Shown: positions 53,661-62,367 of the stretch, in pieces
Layout: every line of letters begins with the position of its first letter
Position numbering within the stretch: position 1 is the first letter of the stretch
Assembly (NCBI GenBank): GCA_035933635.1
Contig: DASYYY010000030.1
Coordinates: 34,720 to 98,719, forward strand
Direction: 5' to 3'
DNA length: 64,000 bases
Source of the DNA: JAKIVR01 sp035933635
GTDB taxonomy: Archaea > Thermoplasmatota > Thermoplasmata > Lutacidiplasmatales > UBA184
Notes under the pieces: generated by a model
Told to the model about the DNA's origin: nothing
What the model saw: the letters and a program-made list of their open reading frames with translations, nothing else
Databases searched by the model: none
Translations under genes and position numbers: made by a program

Positions 53661-54938
53661 CTACTCGCGCTTCTTGACGTCGACGACGACGCCGGCGGCG
53701 ACGGTCTGGCCCATGTCGCGGACCGCGAAGCGGCCCAGCTGGGGGAACTCCTTGTACTTCTCGATCACGAGCGGCCGCTTGGGCGTGATCCGGACCACGG
53801 CGGCGTCACCGGTCTTGAGCGTCTGGGGGTTCTCCTCGGCGGTCTGGCCGGTCTTGGGGTCGAGCCGCTTGAGGAGCTCGGTGAACTCGCAGGCCACCTG
53901 GGCGGTGTGGCAGTGGAAGACGGGCGTGTAGCCGGCCGTCAGCACCGACGGGTGGTTGAGCACCTGGATGTTGGCGGTGAAGCTCTCGACGACGGTGGGC
54001 GGGTTGGAGACCGGCCCGACGACGTCGCCGCGGCGGATGTCGTTCTTGTCGATGCCGCGGACGTTGAACCCGACGTTGTCACCGGGGATCGCCTCGGTGA
54101 CGTTCTCGTGGTGCATCTCGATGGACTTGACCTCCCCCTGCTTTCCGCTGGGGAGGAAGATGACCTTGTCACCGACCTTGAGCTTGCCGGTCTCGACGCG
54201 CCCGACCGGGACCGTCCCGATGCCCGTGATGGTGTAGACGTCCTGGACCGGCAGCCGCAGCGCCTTGTCGGTGGGCTTGTCCGGGACCTTGAGGTTGTCG
54301 AGCGCCTGCAGGAGCGTGGGCCCCTTGAACCAGGCCATGTTCGGCGAGGCCTTGTTGATGTTGTCGTCCTTGAAGGCCGAGATCGGGACGAAGACGACCT
54401 GCTGGTCGACCTTGAACCCGACGTTCTTGAGGAGCTTGGTCAGCTCCTCCTTGATCTCGTTGTACTTGGCCTCGGAGTAGTTGACCTCCTGCCGGTCCAT
54501 CTTGTTGACCGCGCAGATCAGCTGGCTGACCCCCAGCGTCCTCGACAGGAAGATGTGCTCGCGGGTCTGCTCCTGGATCCCCTCGGCGGCCGAGCAGACG
54601 AGCACGGCGGCATCGGCCTGGCTCGTCCCCGTGATCATGTTCTTGACGAAGTCACGGTGGCCGGGCGCGTCGATGATGGTGAAGTAGTACTTCTGGGTGT
54701 CAAAGCGGCGGTGCGCGATGTCGATCGTGACACCGCGCTCGCGTTCCTCCTTGAGGTCGTCCATGACCCAGGCGAACTCGAACGTCGCCTTGCCCTTGGA
54801 TTCGGCCTCCGCGCGGAACTTGTCGATCTCCTCCTGCCGGATGTACCCCGTGTCCAGGAGCAACCGGCCGACCGTGGTGGACTTACCGTGGTCGACGTGG
54901 CCGATGAACACGATGTTGAGGTGGGGCTTCTGCGCCAT
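53661..54938 (-). CDS. tuf: Translation elongation factor EF-1 alpha
   Basis: GTPase that brings aminoacyl-tRNA to the ribosome. It has 425 residues from the ATG at 54938. G1 is GHVDHGKS (13-20), then the G2 region ERERGVTIDIAHRRF, G3 DAPGHRDFVKNMITG, and G4 NKMD. Domains 2 and 3 include VGRVETGKLKVGDKVIFLPS and the C-terminal FAVRDMGQTVAAGVV. An in-frame ATG eight codons upstream is less likely given the predicted transcript start. First gene of tuf-rpsJ-asd-pssA-mptD. Confidence 0.97.
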   Translation of the reverse strand: MAQKPHLNIVFIGHVDHGKSTTVGRLLLDTGYIRQEEIDKFRAEAESKGKATFEFAWVMDDLKEERERGVTIDIAHRRFDTQKYYFTIIDAPGHRDFVKNMITGTSQADAAVLVCSAAEGIQEQTREHIFLSRTLGVSQLICAVNKMDRQEVNYSEAKYNEIKEELTKLLKNVGFKVDQQVVFVPISAFKDDNINKASPNMAWFKGPTLLQALDNLKVPDKPTDKALRLPVQDVYTITGIGTVPVGRVETGKLKVGDKVIFLPSGKQGEVKSIEMHHENVTEAIPGDNVGFNVRGIDKNDIRRGDVVGPVSNPPTVVESFTANIQVLNHPSVLTAGYTPVFHCHTAQVACEFTELLKRLDPKTGQTAEENPQTLKTGDAAVVRITPKRPLVIEKYKEFPQLGRFAVRDMGQTVAAGVVVDVKKRE

Positions 54939-54980
54939 GGAGGGGGCTCCGGGCGCGCCCACAAGGTCCCCCTATTTGAC

Positions 54981-54990
54981 TGTTTATGCG
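54981..54990 (-). promoter_or_regulatory. TATA-like box of the tuf operon
   Basis: CGCATAAACA on the minus strand predicts transcription from near 54959, leaving a leader of about 20 nt before the ATG at 54938. Confidence 0.5.
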
Positions 54991-55089
54991 AGCGCGTCGA
55001 CGAGGCGCACGCCGTCGGCAACAGATTTACCCGCCGGGGGCTTCGGAGCTCCCGGAACCCCGGTATCGGGGCCGGTCGAAGGTCGCCAC

Positions 55090-55647
55090 GTGGCCGATCA
55101 GAACCCCCGGAGTATCGCCGAGAGCCGTTCCTCCGTCGTCCGTCTGATGGTGCCCACCGACGCGAACTTCGCGGGGAACGTCTTCGGGGGCGCGATCCTT
55201 GCCGACATCGACCGTGTCGCGTACGTGACCGCGACGCGCCATGCGCGGGCGAACTGCGTGACCGCCTCGTTCGACCGCGTCGATTTCCTGCGCCCAGTGC
55301 ACGTCGGGCAGGTCGTGGAGTACGACGCCCGGCTCACCTTCGTCGGCCACAGCTCGATGGAGGTCGCCATCGAGGCCCGGGCCGAGTCGCTCACCGGCGA
55401 GCGGCCCTATCCGGTCGTCCACGCGTGGGTGACGATGGTCGCGGTCGACCGCGACGGACGGCCCACGGCGGTGCCCCCGCTCGAGGTCACCACCGAGGAC
55501 GACCGCGCCGAGTTCGAGCGCGGTCGAGCCCGGATGGCCGCACGGCGGACGGCCCGATCGGCCCTCTCGGCGCCGTCCTCGGTACCCGTCGCCGCTCCCG
55601 CATCCCGCTCCGCCCCCCCACCACGGAGGTCCAAGCATGCTGTGTGA
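55090..55647 (+). CDS. Hotdog-fold acyl-CoA thioesterase
   Basis: Releases CoA from acyl-CoA. It has 185 residues. The YciA/BACH-type core is VPTDANFAGNVFGGAILADIDRVAY (split active-site strand and helix), TASFDRVDFLRPVHVGQVVE and AWVTMVAVDRDGRP. The last 50 residues are an Arg/Ala-rich tail. The GTG start at 55090 fits the beginning of homology. Its final 11 bases overlap the aMBF1 gene, so the two are coupled. The chain-length preference is unknown. Confidence 0.87.
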   Translation: MADQNPRSIAESRSSVVRLMVPTDANFAGNVFGGAILADIDRVAYVTATRHARANCVTASFDRVDFLRPVHVGQVVEYDARLTFVGHSSMEVAIEARAESLTGERPYPVVHAWVTMVAVDRDGRPTAVPPLEVTTEDDRAEFERGRARMAARRTARSALSAPSSVPVAAPASRSAPPPRRSKHAV

Positions 55648-56083
55648 AATGTGCGGCAAGGAGGTCGACACGCTGAACATGGTCCAGGTCGAGGGGACCG
55701 TACTGAGGCTCTGCTCCGACTGCAGTCGGTTCGGGGTCACCGTCGGGGAACCGAAGGCCGAGCCCGACGGCCGACCCGGCTCGCCCGCCCCGCTCGTCAG
55801 CCCCAACGACCGGATCCGGTTCCGTGCCCGGCGTGGCGAGGAGCGCGACCTGTTCCAGGACCTGCCCGAGCTCGAGCTCCTGCCGGATTGGCCCAAGCGG
55901 ATCCGCACGGCGCGCGAGAAGCTCGGCTGGTCGCCCGAGGACCTTGGCAAGAAGCTCAACGAGAAGAAATCCCTCGTGCTCAAGCTCGAGAGCGGCAACT
56001 TCCATCCGCCCGATGCGACGGTGCGCAAGGTCGAGCACCTGCTCAAGGTCCGGCTCCGTGCCAACCCCGGCGAGCTCGGCTGA
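55637..56083 (+). CDS. mbf1: Archaeal multiprotein bridging factor 1 (aMBF1)
   Basis: A co-regulator linked to ribosomes and transcription in archaea. It has 148 residues. The N-terminal zinc ribbon has Cys3, Cys6, Cys26 and Cys29. After a flexible linker, residues about 85-140 form the Cro-type helix-turn-helix (IRTAREKLGWSPEDLGKKL, SLVLKLESGNFHPPDATVRK). The order matches known aMBF1 proteins. Confidence 0.95.
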   Translation: MLCEMCGKEVDTLNMVQVEGTVLRLCSDCSRFGVTVGEPKAEPDGRPGSPAPLVSPNDRIRFRARRGEERDLFQDLPELELLPDWPKRIRTAREKLGWSPEDLGKKLNEKKSLVLKLESGNFHPPDATVRKVEHLLKVRLRANPGELG

Positions 56084-56121
56084 GCTCGCCGTATCGCGCG
56101 CGGCCGCGGCCGAGCCGGAGC

Positions 56122-57060
56122 TCAGCGCACCGGCACCAGCAACTCGAGGATCGCCTTCTGGGCGTGGAGACGGTTCTCGGCCTGGTCGAAGATGACCGCC
56201 CGAGGTCCGTCCATGACCTCGTCGGTGATCTCGAGCCCGCGGTGGGCGGGGAGGTCGTGCATCACGCGGGCATCGGGCTTGGCGCGGGCCAGCAGCGCGG
56301 CATCGATCGTGTAGCCGGCGAAGGCGCGCGTGCGCTCGGCTTCCTGGGCCTCGTCCCCCATCGAGACCCACACATCGGTGTACAGCAGGTCGGCGCCCTG
56401 AGCCGCCTCGGCGGGGGATTCGACGAATTCGAGCCGGCTGCCCGACCGACGGGCGAACTCCTCGCCTCTGGAGAGGATCGCGACCGGCGGACGGTAGGCC
56501 TTCGGGACGGCGCCGACGAAGTCGAGCCCCATCCGCGCGCAGCCGAGCACGAGCGAATTGCAGACGTTGTTGCCGTCGCCGATGTAGACGAACCGTCGTC
56601 CGGAGAATTCCCCGCCCCACAGCTCGTACATCGTGAGCAGGTCGGCGACGATCTGGCAGGGATGCTCCAGATCGTCCAGGGCGTTGACCACGGGGACCGT
56701 CGCCCATCGCGCGAGCTCGCCCATGTCGGTGTGGCGGAAGGCGCGGTACACGATCGCGTCGACGTAGCGCGAGAGGACCCGGGCCGTGTCCGCGATCGTC
56801 TCGCCGCGACCGAGCTGGAGGTCCTTGTTGCTCAGGTAGAGGGCGTGGCCCCCGAGATCGCTGACGCCGACCTCGAAGGAGACCCGCGTCCGCGTCGACG
56901 GCTTCTCGAAGATCATCGCGACTTTCGTCCCCGGCCGGACGGGGGAGAGGTCGCCGCGGCGGCGCGCGGTCTTCATCGCGTGCGCACGGGCGAGCAGAGC
57001 CGGCAAATCCGCGTCGAGGTCGGCGATGGAGAGCAGGTCGCGCTTGGGAGAGGGGGCCAT
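56122..57060 (-). CDS. argF: Ornithine carbamoyltransferase
   Basis: Makes citrulline from ornithine and carbamoyl phosphate in arginine synthesis. It has 312 residues. Carbamoyl phosphate sites are FEKPSTRTR (STRTR 55-59) and HPCQ (133-136). Ornithine sites are DVWVSMGDE (Asp229) and HDLPAHRG (268-275). In most enzymes the last motif reads HCLPAHRG with a catalytic-site Cys; here it is Asp269. The rest is standard, so ornithine is still the likeliest substrate, but a related amine acceptor is possible. No other arg genes are nearby. Confidence 0.88.
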   Translation of the reverse strand: MAPSPKRDLLSIADLDADLPALLARAHAMKTARRRGDLSPVRPGTKVAMIFEKPSTRTRVSFEVGVSDLGGHALYLSNKDLQLGRGETIADTARVLSRYVDAIVYRAFRHTDMGELARWATVPVVNALDDLEHPCQIVADLLTMYELWGGEFSGRRFVYIGDGNNVCNSLVLGCARMGLDFVGAVPKAYRPPVAILSRGEEFARRSGSRLEFVESPAEAAQGADLLYTDVWVSMGDEAQEAERTRAFAGYTIDAALLARAKPDARVMHDLPAHRGLEITDEVMDGPRAVIFDQAENRLHAQKAILELLVPVR

Positions 57061-57194
57061 TGCACAAGCGACCCGTTGCGCCGTTTTGTCCGCTTGGACT
57101 CGCGCGCGTCACCCCGTCGGAGCCGCGTCGCCCGGGGGCCATCGAGCATTCGCAGTGGTTTTAGGCGGGCGTTTCTCGGCCCCCCGAGGTTTCT

Positions 57195-58622
57195 GTGGCG
57201 AGCGAGAAGCGGTCCAAGGGCGCGGCGGCCCCCAAGAGTTCCGGGTCATCGTCGGAGGGGCGCGCACCCCATTCGGCCCGCCGCGTCTACATGGTCACCG
57301 GCGGCGTGACGAAATTCGCCAAGGGCCATCCCGAGATGGATTTCCGGCTGATGGTCAAACGCGCCTACGACCAGGCCGCCGCCGAGGTCCCGAACCTGAC
57401 CAAGGAGATGATCGACGGGACCCGCGTCTCCTACTTCTCCGACCATTTCACGCGCCAGCTCAAGGCCGCGAGCATGGTGCAGGACTACCTCGGGATGAAC
57501 CCCAAGGGCTCGGTCCGCATCGAGTGGGGCGGCGCGACGGGCGGGGAGTGTTTCCAGGCCGCCTACGAGGCGGTCGCCAGCGGTCGGATGGACGTCTGCC
57601 TGGCCGCCGGGTTCGAGACGATGAGCCGGGTGGCCACCTGGAAGGGCAACGAGTTCATCGCGCTCGCTTCCGACACGAACTACGATTTCCCGCTCGGCGG
57701 CTTCTATACCGGCTACTACGCACTGATGGTCGTCCGCCACATCTACGAGTACCTGCGGATGGGCAAGTACGCCAACGTCAAGGACGAGCGCGAAGCGCAG
57801 AAGCTCGCCATCGCCGAGGGCAGCCGGATCATGAGTTGGGTGGCGGTCAAGAACCACCTCAACGCGATGCACAATCCCTACGCCCAGTACCCGAAGAAGC
57901 TCAGCGTCGACGACGTGCTGAACTCTGAGATGATCAGCTACCCGCTGACGCGCGAGCAGATCTGCACCATGAGCGACGGCGGCGCCGTCGTGGTACTGTG
58001 CAACGAGTCCCGAGCCCAGGAGTTGACGGACAAGCCGATCCTGGTCAAGGGCGTGGGCTGCGGCACCGACACCATGCGGCTCGCCGACCGGCCCTTCGAG
58101 TCGGTCCCCCTCATGCCGCACGAGAAAGCCGCCGATTATGCGGACCTGAAGTACCCCGGCGTCCACTCCTTCCGCGCCGGCCGCGCCGCGGGTCTGGAGG
58201 CCTATCGCCATGCCGGGATCGAGAACCCGAACAAGGAGCTCGACTTCATCGAGCTCCACGACGCCTACGCCTCGAGCGAGATCCAGACCTACGAGGACCT
58301 CGGTCTGTGCCGCTACGGCGAGGGCTACGACTTCGTCCTGCAGGGCGACCCGTTCCTCAAGCAGATCAAGTATCCGTTCCCCGTGCCCCGGGCCGGCGCG
58401 ATCCCGGTCAATCCCTCGGGTGGACTCATCGCCTGCGGCCACCCCGTGGGGGCCACCGGACTGATGCAGGGCGTCTTCGCATTCTGGCAGCTGCAAGGGA
58501 CCATCGGCAAGCACTTCGGCGACCCGATGCTCCAGCTCAAGGACGCCAAGCGCGGAGCCGTTCACAGCCACGCCGGGACCGGATCGGCGGTGACCGTCTC
58601 GATCCTGGAGCGGGGGTTCTGA
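57195..58622 (+). CDS. SCP2-type thiolase-like protein lacking the usual nucleophile Cys
   Basis: A thiolase fold of 475 residues with the C-terminal active-site loops CGHPVGATGLMQG and HSHAGTGSAV, the latter like sterol carrier protein 2 thiolases, plus IELHDAYASSE. At the place of the acylated Cys the sequence reads WGGATGG (111-117), so Gly113 aligns where Cys is expected. Cys119 is six residues later. It may still be a thiolase, or an aldolase-like enzyme as in Ltp2, which also pairs with a DUF35 partner. It overlaps the next gene by one base. GTG start. Confidence 0.85.
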   Translation: MASEKRSKGAAAPKSSGSSSEGRAPHSARRVYMVTGGVTKFAKGHPEMDFRLMVKRAYDQAAAEVPNLTKEMIDGTRVSYFSDHFTRQLKAASMVQDYLGMNPKGSVRIEWGGATGGECFQAAYEAVASGRMDVCLAAGFETMSRVATWKGNEFIALASDTNYDFPLGGFYTGYYALMVVRHIYEYLRMGKYANVKDEREAQKLAIAEGSRIMSWVAVKNHLNAMHNPYAQYPKKLSVDDVLNSEMISYPLTREQICTMSDGGAVVVLCNESRAQELTDKPILVKGVGCGTDTMRLADRPFESVPLMPHEKAADYADLKYPGVHSFRAGRAAGLEAYRHAGIENPNKELDFIELHDAYASSEIQTYEDLGLCRYGEGYDFVLQGDPFLKQIKYPFPVPRAGAIPVNPSGGLIACGHPVGATGLMQGVFAFWQLQGTIGKHFGDPMLQLKDAKRGAVHSHAGTGSAVTVSILERGF

Positions 58623-59143
58623 TGCCGGCGCAACCCAAGAAGTTCGACAACTTCCGCGAGGTGCAGGCCGAGATCGACCGCACCGGCTCGGCGATCTTCC
58701 GCGACAAGACCGGCTTCGAAGCGCTGGTGATCAAGTATCCCTACACGGTCAACTACATCCACAGCTACGCCCAGGACACCCCGTTCTTCCTCGGCCTGGC
58801 CGCCGGCAAGCTCCTCGGCTCGAAGTGCACCGGCTGCGGGTTCGTCTACGCCACCCCCCGGGGCCACTGCATGATCTGCGGCAAGCCGACCGAGTGGCTG
58901 GAGCTGCCTAAGAAGGGACGCGTGCACTCCTGGACGACGTGCCGGTTCGGGAGCGAGGCGTTCCTGAAGGAGACGCCGTACAACCTCTGCTTGGTCGAGT
59001 TCGACGGGGCGGGGAGCCTGCTCCTGGCGCGCCTGAAGGACATCACCGAGCCCGAGATCTTCGTCGGCATGCCGGTCGAGGCCAAGTTCGACCCCAACCC
59101 GAAGTACTCCATCACCGACATCTGGTTCGTACCCAAGCGCTGA
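58622..59143 (+). CDS. DUF35 zinc-ribbon/OB-fold partner of the thiolase-like protein
   Basis: A 173-residue protein. An N-terminal helix region is followed by a zinc ribbon (CTGCGFVYATPRGHCMICG, four cysteines) and an OB fold (GRVHSWTTCRFG, LCLVEFDGAGSLLLARL, IFVGMPVEAKF). DUF35 proteins bridge thiolase and HMG-CoA synthase in archaea, or stabilise SCP2-thiolase-like aldolases. The one-base overlap with the upstream gene indicates equal expression and a complex. No HMG-CoA synthase gene is close by. Confidence 0.92.
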   Translation: MPAQPKKFDNFREVQAEIDRTGSAIFRDKTGFEALVIKYPYTVNYIHSYAQDTPFFLGLAAGKLLGSKCTGCGFVYATPRGHCMICGKPTEWLELPKKGRVHSWTTCRFGSEAFLKETPYNLCLVEFDGAGSLLLARLKDITEPEIFVGMPVEAKFDPNPKYSITDIWFVPKR

Positions 59144-59388
59144 GGCGAGCCGGAGCGCGCCCCCAACGGGCGTGCGACCCGCGCGTCGTTCGCCGGAGGA
59201 GGCATGGCGCAGGTCGCCGAGTCGCCACCGACCCGGCGGCGGGGAGTCGGGTCATCCACTCCCGGGGCGACGCACCGCGGACGGGTCTCCCCGAGGACCC
59301 GCGCTCGAGGCCTCGCGGGGACCGCCGCTCCGTTCCACCCGAGCGCACTCGCCCGGTCCGGCGAACGTCGATACCGGCGTCCGGGAGG

Positions 59389-60012
59389 CTAACCGACGAC
59401 GCCGGTCTGGTTCACTTTCACGACCGCCACGTGGCCGTTCACGTTCTCGTGCACCGCCAGGAGGTCTTCGTCGCGCATCCACCATCGGCGGATGTTGGTC
59501 ACCGGCGCTTCGAGGAATGCGAGTCCCTTGGGCAGTTTGACGTAGGTCTCCGTCGGGACACCGGTGACGGGATTCTTGTGCGGCTCGGAGCGCACCTCCC
59601 CCACCCCATCGACGGTGAACCAGCTGCTGGCCCCGTCGTAGTGGAAGTCGATCTTCTTCACCGCCAGCGGGTAGGTCCGGTCGAACGTCTTGGGGAAGAT
59701 CTCGAAAATGCCTCCCCCATGTCCGCCCCCCGTGATCTCCCCGACCGCCGCCCGTTGTTCGGAAGAGGCGGAGGGGTCGACGTAGACGCGTCCGACGCCG
59801 TGGCCCTCGTGGATCGCCTTCGGCCACCACAGCGCCCAGGCGAAGGTGGTCCCATCGAGCGAGGTCTTGCCGAATTTTCCCTGGCGGATCCGGTAGGCGA
59901 CCAGCGCCTCGCAGTTACCCGTCGTCGGATACCCATTGAAGTTGCACGGGCAACCGTAGTCGCAATTGCAGCTCTGGATGTATTCGGCCTCGATGTTCCA
60001 CTTCTCGGCCAT
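59389..60012 (-). CDS. DUF1326 protein
   Basis: A 207-residue protein with the DUF1326 start AEYIQSCNCDYGCPCNFNG, in which Cys15, Cys17, Cys21 and Cys23 could bind metal or act in redox. Later features are YVDPSASSEQRAA and HYDGASSWFTVDGVGEV. The function is not known. Genes of this family often neighbour DUF2182, and here that gene is divergent, 103 bases away. The ATG at 60012 is chosen because similarity begins right there, although the frame is open further upstream. Confidence 0.85.
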   Translation of the reverse strand: MAEKWNIEAEYIQSCNCDYGCPCNFNGYPTTGNCEALVAYRIRQGKFGKTSLDGTTFAWALWWPKAIHEGHGVGRVYVDPSASSEQRAAVGEITGGGHGGGIFEIFPKTFDRTYPLAVKKIDFHYDGASSWFTVDGVGEVRSEPHKNPVTGVPTETYVKLPKGLAFLEAPVTNIRRWWMRDEDLLAVHENVNGHVAVVKVNQTGVVG

Positions 60013-60115
60013 CGCCGGGGGTATCGCCCGAGGGGGTAAATGTGACGGCCGGCCGTTCCCGCCCCCCGGCCGAGCCCGAGGGGGGACCAGATAACCCGGG
60101 GTAGCTGGCCATGCC

Positions 60116-60892
60116 GTGGCCCTCCCCGGGGTCTCCAAGGAGTTCGGCCGGCACCTGCCGAGCGCGGCGGTCCTCGCCCTGTTCACGCTCGTCGTCGGGG
60201 CACTGTGGGTGCTCACGGTCGCCACGTCCACGGATCTCGGCTCGGTCCTGATGGTCCAACTGGGCGGGATCGACCCGGTGTCACGGCTGTCCTTCCTCGC
60301 GCTGGTGGGGGTGATGATGGGGGCGATGATGCTCCCGGCCGCCCTGCCAATGCTCGACTCGTATCGGGGGCTCGCGAGCCTCGACTCGAATCCGCGGGAA
60401 GGGAGTGTTCGGGCCGGATTGTTCGCGGGGAGCTACCTGCTCCTTTGGCTTGCGTTCACGGCGTTGGCCCTGATCGTACTGCTCGCGCTGGGATTGATGG
60501 GCACGATCGGCGGTTGGGGCCTGTATGTCCCGGGCGGGCTCTTGGTCGTCGCCGGGGTCTACCAGTTCTCTTCGTGGAAGCGGTACTGTCTATCGAACTG
60601 CCGCACTCCCACCGGCTTCATCATGGAACACTGGCGGGGGGGCCGGTCCGGGGCCGTCCGGATGGGGTTGTCGCACGGGCTGTTCTGCCTGGGTTGCTGC
60701 TGGGTGTTGATGCTGGTGGTGTTCGTCACGGGCGCGATGAGCCTGCTCTGGATGGCCGGGTTCTCCGCTCTCGTGCTGATCGAGAAGGTCTGGAGCCGCG
60801 GCGAGGGGTTTGCCAAGCTCCTCGGCGCCGCCGCCGCGGTCGGAGGGATCGGCGCGCTCGTCGTCGTCGGGCTCTCCGTTGGGGTTCCCTAG
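60116..60892 (+). CDS. DUF2182 membrane protein
   Basis: A membrane protein of 258 residues with about seven helices. Family motifs are GVMMGAMMLPAALPM (65-79), SSWKRYCLSNCRTP, and the Cys-rich helix HGLFCLGCCWVLMLV. The Met, Cys and His groups suggest metal handling. The GTG at 60116 is used; a nearby ATG at 60111 is out of frame. It pairs with the divergent DUF1326 gene, probably as one functional unit whose role is unknown. Confidence 0.85.
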   Translation: MALPGVSKEFGRHLPSAAVLALFTLVVGALWVLTVATSTDLGSVLMVQLGGIDPVSRLSFLALVGVMMGAMMLPAALPMLDSYRGLASLDSNPREGSVRAGLFAGSYLLLWLAFTALALIVLLALGLMGTIGGWGLYVPGGLLVVAGVYQFSSWKRYCLSNCRTPTGFIMEHWRGGRSGAVRMGLSHGLFCLGCCWVLMLVVFVTGAMSLLWMAGFSALVLIEKVWSRGEGFAKLLGAAAAVGGIGALVVVGLSVGVP

Positions 60893-61140
60893 GAGGAGAT
60901 CGCCCCGGCGGAACCTGGGGGGCGCTCGCTGGTACGGAACTTGCCGACGCGCGGTCGGGACGGGATCGCCGAAGAGTCCGCCCATCGCGCGAGGAGTCCC
61001 TCCTCGGATCCGGTGGATCCCTCGGGGGGCCGGCGACCCGATTCAAGTCACCGCGCACCGCTCCACCCGGTCCCCAAGGCGCCGGAGGTCCCGAGCTCTC
61101 GGGCTCGAACTACGGGGACCGGGGATTCCCCCCCAACACT

Positions 61141-62220
61141 ATGGGCCCTGCCGCCGTAGGCCCGCCGGACGCCATGGCGGATACACCGCACGAGATGGCG
61201 GTGGCTCTCGCCGTTGCCGTGCGCGAGATTTGCCCTGAACTGCGCCCGGTTGCCGTGCCTCGCCCGGGCCTGTTCTCGGCCGCGATCGAGTCACCCGACC
61301 TGTATCCCGACGACCGGTCCGTCCACGGATACTACGTTCCGGTTCCGCCCCCTCCACCGTTCAAGATTGCCCGAGGGGACAGTCCGATCTTGGTCGGCGA
61401 GCACGGCGGTCGACAGTGGACGGTCCAGGCTATGGTCACAGGGCGGCCGGGCACGCGCTACAGCGTCGAGCTCTCCGCTCGAACGTACTGCCGGTTCACA
61501 CGCTCGGAGGAACTCCCGTTCGGGGAGCTCCCCTGGGTGGTCGCCGCCTTCCCGAGGTCGTCGGACCAACGTCCGGGCACCCGGGGGCGAACTCCGTTCA
61601 GTCCCTACCAATTCAATCTCGCCGGTGTGATCGGGCAAAGGGCGATCCGGACGGCCGGGATCCTACTGGGGAGGACGCCGATCGCCGCACCGCACTCCCC
61701 GGTCGCCGGGTCGTTCATCCTCGAGTCCTGGGATCCCGGGGTCCGCGAGGGTGTCGGCACGGATCCGTTCGTCGGGATCTTCGCCAAGTGGGAGCGGCGC
61801 AGCCTCCGGGGAGATTCGGGCTGGAGCGGGGCGCAACCCGTGGTTCACCTGCTCGCCGATCGGTTGAGTTTGGACACCGGCCTAGAACCCCGGGTCCCCG
61901 TCCGGGAGCACGCCCGTACGGTCCGGGAGTTCCTCGAATTCGTACCGGCGTTGGAACTCGCCACGACCGGAAGGGATCCGGTAGCGGATCCGATTCCCCA
62001 TGTCGATCTCATGGGCCCCGACGGTTCCGTACCCGACCGTCGGCCGGCTTACCGATGTCCCGGATGTGGCCAACTCGAGATTCTCAAGACGCAAGCCGAC
62101 CGCGTGTCGGGACTCGTCCGTCGTCGGACCCTCCGCTGCTCGGTGGACATCTTTCCACCGCAACCCCTTCGTCCGACGGGCACCAGCGACCTAGGGGGGC
62201 CAGGCACGGCCGTCGACTAG
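61141..62220 (+). CDS. Hypothetical protein with single CxxC motif
   Basis: I do not recognise this protein of 359 residues (or 348 if the ATG at 61174 is used). It has no signal peptide or membrane helix. The middle part, rich in Pro and Arg, includes HGYYVPVPPPPPFKIARG and SVELSARTYCRFTRSEELP. Near the C-terminus Cys306 and Cys309 (CPGCG) with Cys333 could bind zinc. The coding frame is supported by length and third-position GC; no neighbour gives a clue. Confidence 0.6.
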   Translation: MGPAAVGPPDAMADTPHEMAVALAVAVREICPELRPVAVPRPGLFSAAIESPDLYPDDRSVHGYYVPVPPPPPFKIARGDSPILVGEHGGRQWTVQAMVTGRPGTRYSVELSARTYCRFTRSEELPFGELPWVVAAFPRSSDQRPGTRGRTPFSPYQFNLAGVIGQRAIRTAGILLGRTPIAAPHSPVAGSFILESWDPGVREGVGTDPFVGIFAKWERRSLRGDSGWSGAQPVVHLLADRLSLDTGLEPRVPVREHARTVREFLEFVPALELATTGRDPVADPIPHVDLMGPDGSVPDRRPAYRCPGCGQLEILKTQADRVSGLVRRRTLRCSVDIFPPQPLRPTGTSDLGGPGTAVD

Positions 62221-62367
62221 CCGTTCGGTCGCGAACCTGCGAGCGGAGCGTGAGCCTCGCCCGGTACCAACGCGGCGCGAACGGTGCGCGACGGGCGTCA
62301 ACGCCGCCGATGCCCTGCCCGCCGGCGAGTGTTCGGGGGTCGAGAGCCGCGGGCCGGGCCCGCCCAT

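Noticed and set aside
59204..59392. Short frame of 62 codons with a GGAGGAGG element before its ATG
   Set aside because: The product is almost only Arg, Pro, Gly, Ser and Ala with no fold or family signal; it is typical of GC-rich spacer.
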